This document shows positions 33,956 to 36,019 of a DNA stretch of 36,019 bases, one piece after another. Position numbers and translations under genes: made by a program. Source of the DNA: a virus; IMG/VR virus record IMGVR_UViG_3300030389_003158, positions 3,643-39,661 of that record. One strand, written 5' to 3'. Below the pieces are notes generated by a model that was given only the letters and a program-made list of their open reading frames with translations, was not told where the DNA came from and ran no database searches. Each line of letters starts with the position of its first letter. Positions within the stretch are counted from its first letter, which is position 1.

Positions 33956-36019
33956 CACTAATGAACAAACTGATTCTATTTTATCAAGAGCAAAACAAAA
34001 TTTTGTACCTAGTAGTAAACAACTAGTAAAAGATACAGTAGAAATGATAACAAACCCAGTACAGACTGCTAAAAGTTTGTATGAGTTAGGATCAGGAATA
34101 GTACAGTTAGCAATACCAGGTGAGCAAGGAAATGAAGACATGGCAAGAGCTGTCGGTCAACATTTTGCAGATAGGTATGGCAGCATTGAAAAAGCTAAAG
34201 AAACATTTGCAACAGATCCTGCAGGATTTGCAGTAGATGCTTTAGGTGTAATTACAGGTGGTGCTTCTTTAGGTGTTGGTGCTGCTAAAGCAGGAGCTAA
34301 AGCAGTTAGTAAAGTAAGAAAAAAAGTAGACGTAGACGGTGGTCTACAACCAGGTTTAGGTTCTAGCACATCTTTAGAAATAGGAACAAACCCTGCTCTC
34401 GCAGGAGGTAGTAAATTAAAAAACTATACATATAAAGATGTGTTAAGTATTAGAGAAGCAGCAAAAAATTCTACAGCAGGAACTACACAAGCTAATAAAT
34501 TAATAAATAATGAAGTAGCAGAAGGAACTAAAATAGCTACACGCCTTAATCTAAACTCTAAAATAGAAAATTCTGTTGGGGGAGTAGATAAACTACAAAC
34601 ATTACATGATAAAACATTTAATGGCAAAGCATTATCTTATATGCCTGATGTTACTATGACGGATATAGTGTTTAGTGTTTCTCAAAAAGGAAGACAATCT
34701 ATAGCAGCAAAAGTAAAAGGAATAGATGTCCCTGAAGCAAAAGCTAAATATCCTGCTATGTCTGTAGATGGTAAATTTACTACTAAAAGAAATGTATTAG
34801 AAGAAATGGGGGATGATGTTATTGAAATAGGAATAGATCCAATCAACCAACATTTATTTATAGATATGAGTACAGGGCAAGCTGTAAAATCTGCTGATAT
34901 AGGTACAGTAATAGGAAACAGAGTATATGCAAAAGGTGTAAAATACCATAAAAAATCAGAAGCTCCTAAACCTAATAAAGCATCTGATGGAACAGAAATA
35001 CCTAGTGATGTTATGTATAAATTTAAAAAAGGAGGAACAATTATGGGATTAGCAATGGGGGGCACACCAGGAGTAGCAAAAGATGACGATTTAAAAGATC
35101 CGTCTATATTAGATCCAAAAACATCTAAAGAAAAAGCTAAGGATAAAGATATTAAGAAAAAAGTTAGTGATGTTGCAAAAAAACCACGGTCAAGTAATAC
35201 TAATATTCAAACAGCTATGTTATTAGATCCAGAAGGTTTTTTAAATAAATTTAAAGATAGACAAATACTTGCTGCAAACGAAGGTGCAATGCCTGTAACT
35301 GAAGAAGAAATTAAAGAACAAAGTACTAGACAACAAAGAAGATCTCAAATTATAAATCAGCTAGATGAGGCAGGTCTCTCTGTTCCTGCTATAAAAGCAA
35401 TAGTAGGTAATATAGATATAGAAACTGGTGGTACTTTTAGTCACACACAAAAACAAGAAGGCGGTAATGGTTACGGATTATTTCAATTTGATTTTCAAAA
35501 ACCTTATTATGATAAATATTTAGAATCTCAAAACTTAGAAGACAGTATTAGTTCTCAAGTATCTTACTTTTTAAATGAAATAAATACAGGAGATACAATA
35601 GGTGCAGGTAATGCTAAAAGTATAAGGGATGTATTTAATGATCCAAAAACTACACCAAAAGAAGCAACAATAATATTAGTTGATAAATTTTTTAAACCAG
35701 GTAAACCCCATTTAGAAAGAAGAATAGCATCTGCTATGCAAGGGTATGATGAAGAATTAGAAGGATTTAAAGAAGGTGGCCTAGCAGAAGATAATGACGA
35801 TACACCAGGTGCTACAAAAAGTGAGGTAGCTGATGATATACCTGCTATGATATCTGAAGGTGAACTAGTAGTCCCTGCTAATGTAGTTCGTTATCATGGT
35901 TTATCTAAATATGAAAACATGCGTAAAACAGCATTAAAAGCCTTAGATGAACTAGAAGACAACGGACAGATAAGACCTGTTGATGAAAATGGTACACCTA
36001 TTGATAAAGATATAAAAGA
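33936..36019 (+). CDS. Giant virion protein with tail-lysozyme-like domain (3' end outside window)
   Basis: GGGG before ATG 33936; 694 codons are visible and the frame is open at the end. Residues about 90-115 are Gly/Ala-rich and amphipathic. About 465-605 resemble the phage tail lysozyme domain: IINQLDEAGLSVPAIKAIVG, NIDIETGG with Glu496 in the catalytic position, and GYGLFQFDF. From residue 633, DDIPAMISEGELVVPANVVR and YHGLSKYENM match a motif typical of very long internal or tail proteins in marine phages. It would digest peptidoglycan during DNA entry and form part of the injection apparatus. No capsid gene lies between portal and this gene. Confidence 0.85.
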   Translation, partial: MEQALNSTNEQTDSILSRAKQNFVPSSKQLVKDTVEMITNPVQTAKSLYELGSGIVQLAIPGEQGNEDMARAVGQHFADRYGSIEKAKETFATDPAGFAVDALGVITGGASLGVGAAKAGAKAVSKVRKKVDVDGGLQPGLGSSTSLEIGTNPALAGGSKLKNYTYKDVLSIREAAKNSTAGTTQANKLINNEVAEGTKIATRLNLNSKIENSVGGVDKLQTLHDKTFNGKALSYMPDVTMTDIVFSVSQKGRQSIAAKVKGIDVPEAKAKYPAMSVDGKFTTKRNVLEEMGDDVIEIGIDPINQHLFIDMSTGQAVKSADIGTVIGNRVYAKGVKYHKKSEAPKPNKASDGTEIPSDVMYKFKKGGTIMGLAMGGTPGVAKDDDLKDPSILDPKTSKEKAKDKDIKKKVSDVAKKPRSSNTNIQTAMLLDPEGFLNKFKDRQILAANEGAMPVTEEEIKEQSTRQQRRSQIINQLDEAGLSVPAIKAIVGNIDIETGGTFSHTQKQEGGNGYGLFQFDFQKPYYDKYLESQNLEDSISSQVSYFLNEINTGDTIGAGNAKSIRDVFNDPKTTPKEATIILVDKFFKPGKPHLERRIASAMQGYDEELEGFKEGGLAEDNDDTPGATKSEVADDIPAMISEGELVVPANVVRYHGLSKYENMRKTALKALDELEDNGQIRPVDENGTPIDKDIK

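Noticed and set aside
34682-35065. 127-codon reverse-strand frame
   Set aside because: Lies fully inside the giant virion gene; sequence is typical of an antisense shadow and has no ribosome site.
1-36019. Window as one complete circular genome cut inside a single giant gene
   Set aside because: Joining the end to the start gives a stop within three codons in the frame of the right-end gene, and the left-end gene is in another frame; capsid and tail genes are also absent.

Overview
The window is strongly AT-rich and consists almost entirely of tightly packed phage genes, with no tRNA, rRNA, IS element or bacterial housekeeping gene. It reads as an internal piece of a tailed-phage genome, because both ends cut through structural-type genes. 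Several traits point to a marine bacterioplankton phage: a family A DNA polymerase carrying a half DnaJ-type zinc finger (a trait I know from the HMO-2011 group that infects SAR116, SAR11 and roseobacters), a B12-dependent monomeric ribonucleotide reductase, and many tiny lysine-rich proteins of types common in marine phages. An AT-rich host of the SAR11 kind is plausible but is inference; no capsid gene is visible to settle the group.

Layout. 1-4431 (+): the 3' end of a large virion-type gene, two micro-genes, then three genes for exported or membrane-anchored proteins: one Asn/Thr-rich with a six-cysteine C-terminal domain, one large with a beta-sandwich-like N-terminus, and one small coiled-coil protein. 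4432-4737: convergent intergenic region with terminators on both strands. 4738-24037 (-): a long leftward arm. Read in transcription order it holds a small basic protein, a Cys-motif gene resembling phage gp88-type proteins, about twenty micro-genes with start/stop overlaps, a C5 cytosine methyltransferase and an exported staphylococcal-type nuclease. After an internal terminator come primase, DnaB-type helicase, a DUF3102-like protein, DNA polymerase, a probable accessory replication protein, a PDDEXK nuclease, small genes, ribonucleotide reductase, and a holin with small membrane proteins.

24038-24690: divergent control region. Both outward genes have good sigma70-like promoters whose predicted start sites fall on or next to the ATG, so both mRNAs look leaderless. 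The region also has 9-bp iterons, 11-bp direct repeats, two 10-bp perfect palindromes and a GC-rich patch, which makes it the best origin or switch candidate. 24691-36019 (+): rightward arm with an HNH-like protein, an island of very basic small proteins (one with 36-bp tandem repeats), a lipoprotein, a small beta-rich probable virion protein, small terminase, an HTH protein, large terminase, portal, and the start of a giant virion protein with a tail-lysozyme-like domain.

Together the left arm makes nucleotides, replicates and modifies DNA and opens the membrane; the right arm packages DNA and builds the virion. The most unusual parts are the exported gene trio, the basic-protein island, the leaderless divergent promoters and a probable one-base frameshift in a secreted micro-gene near 16140.
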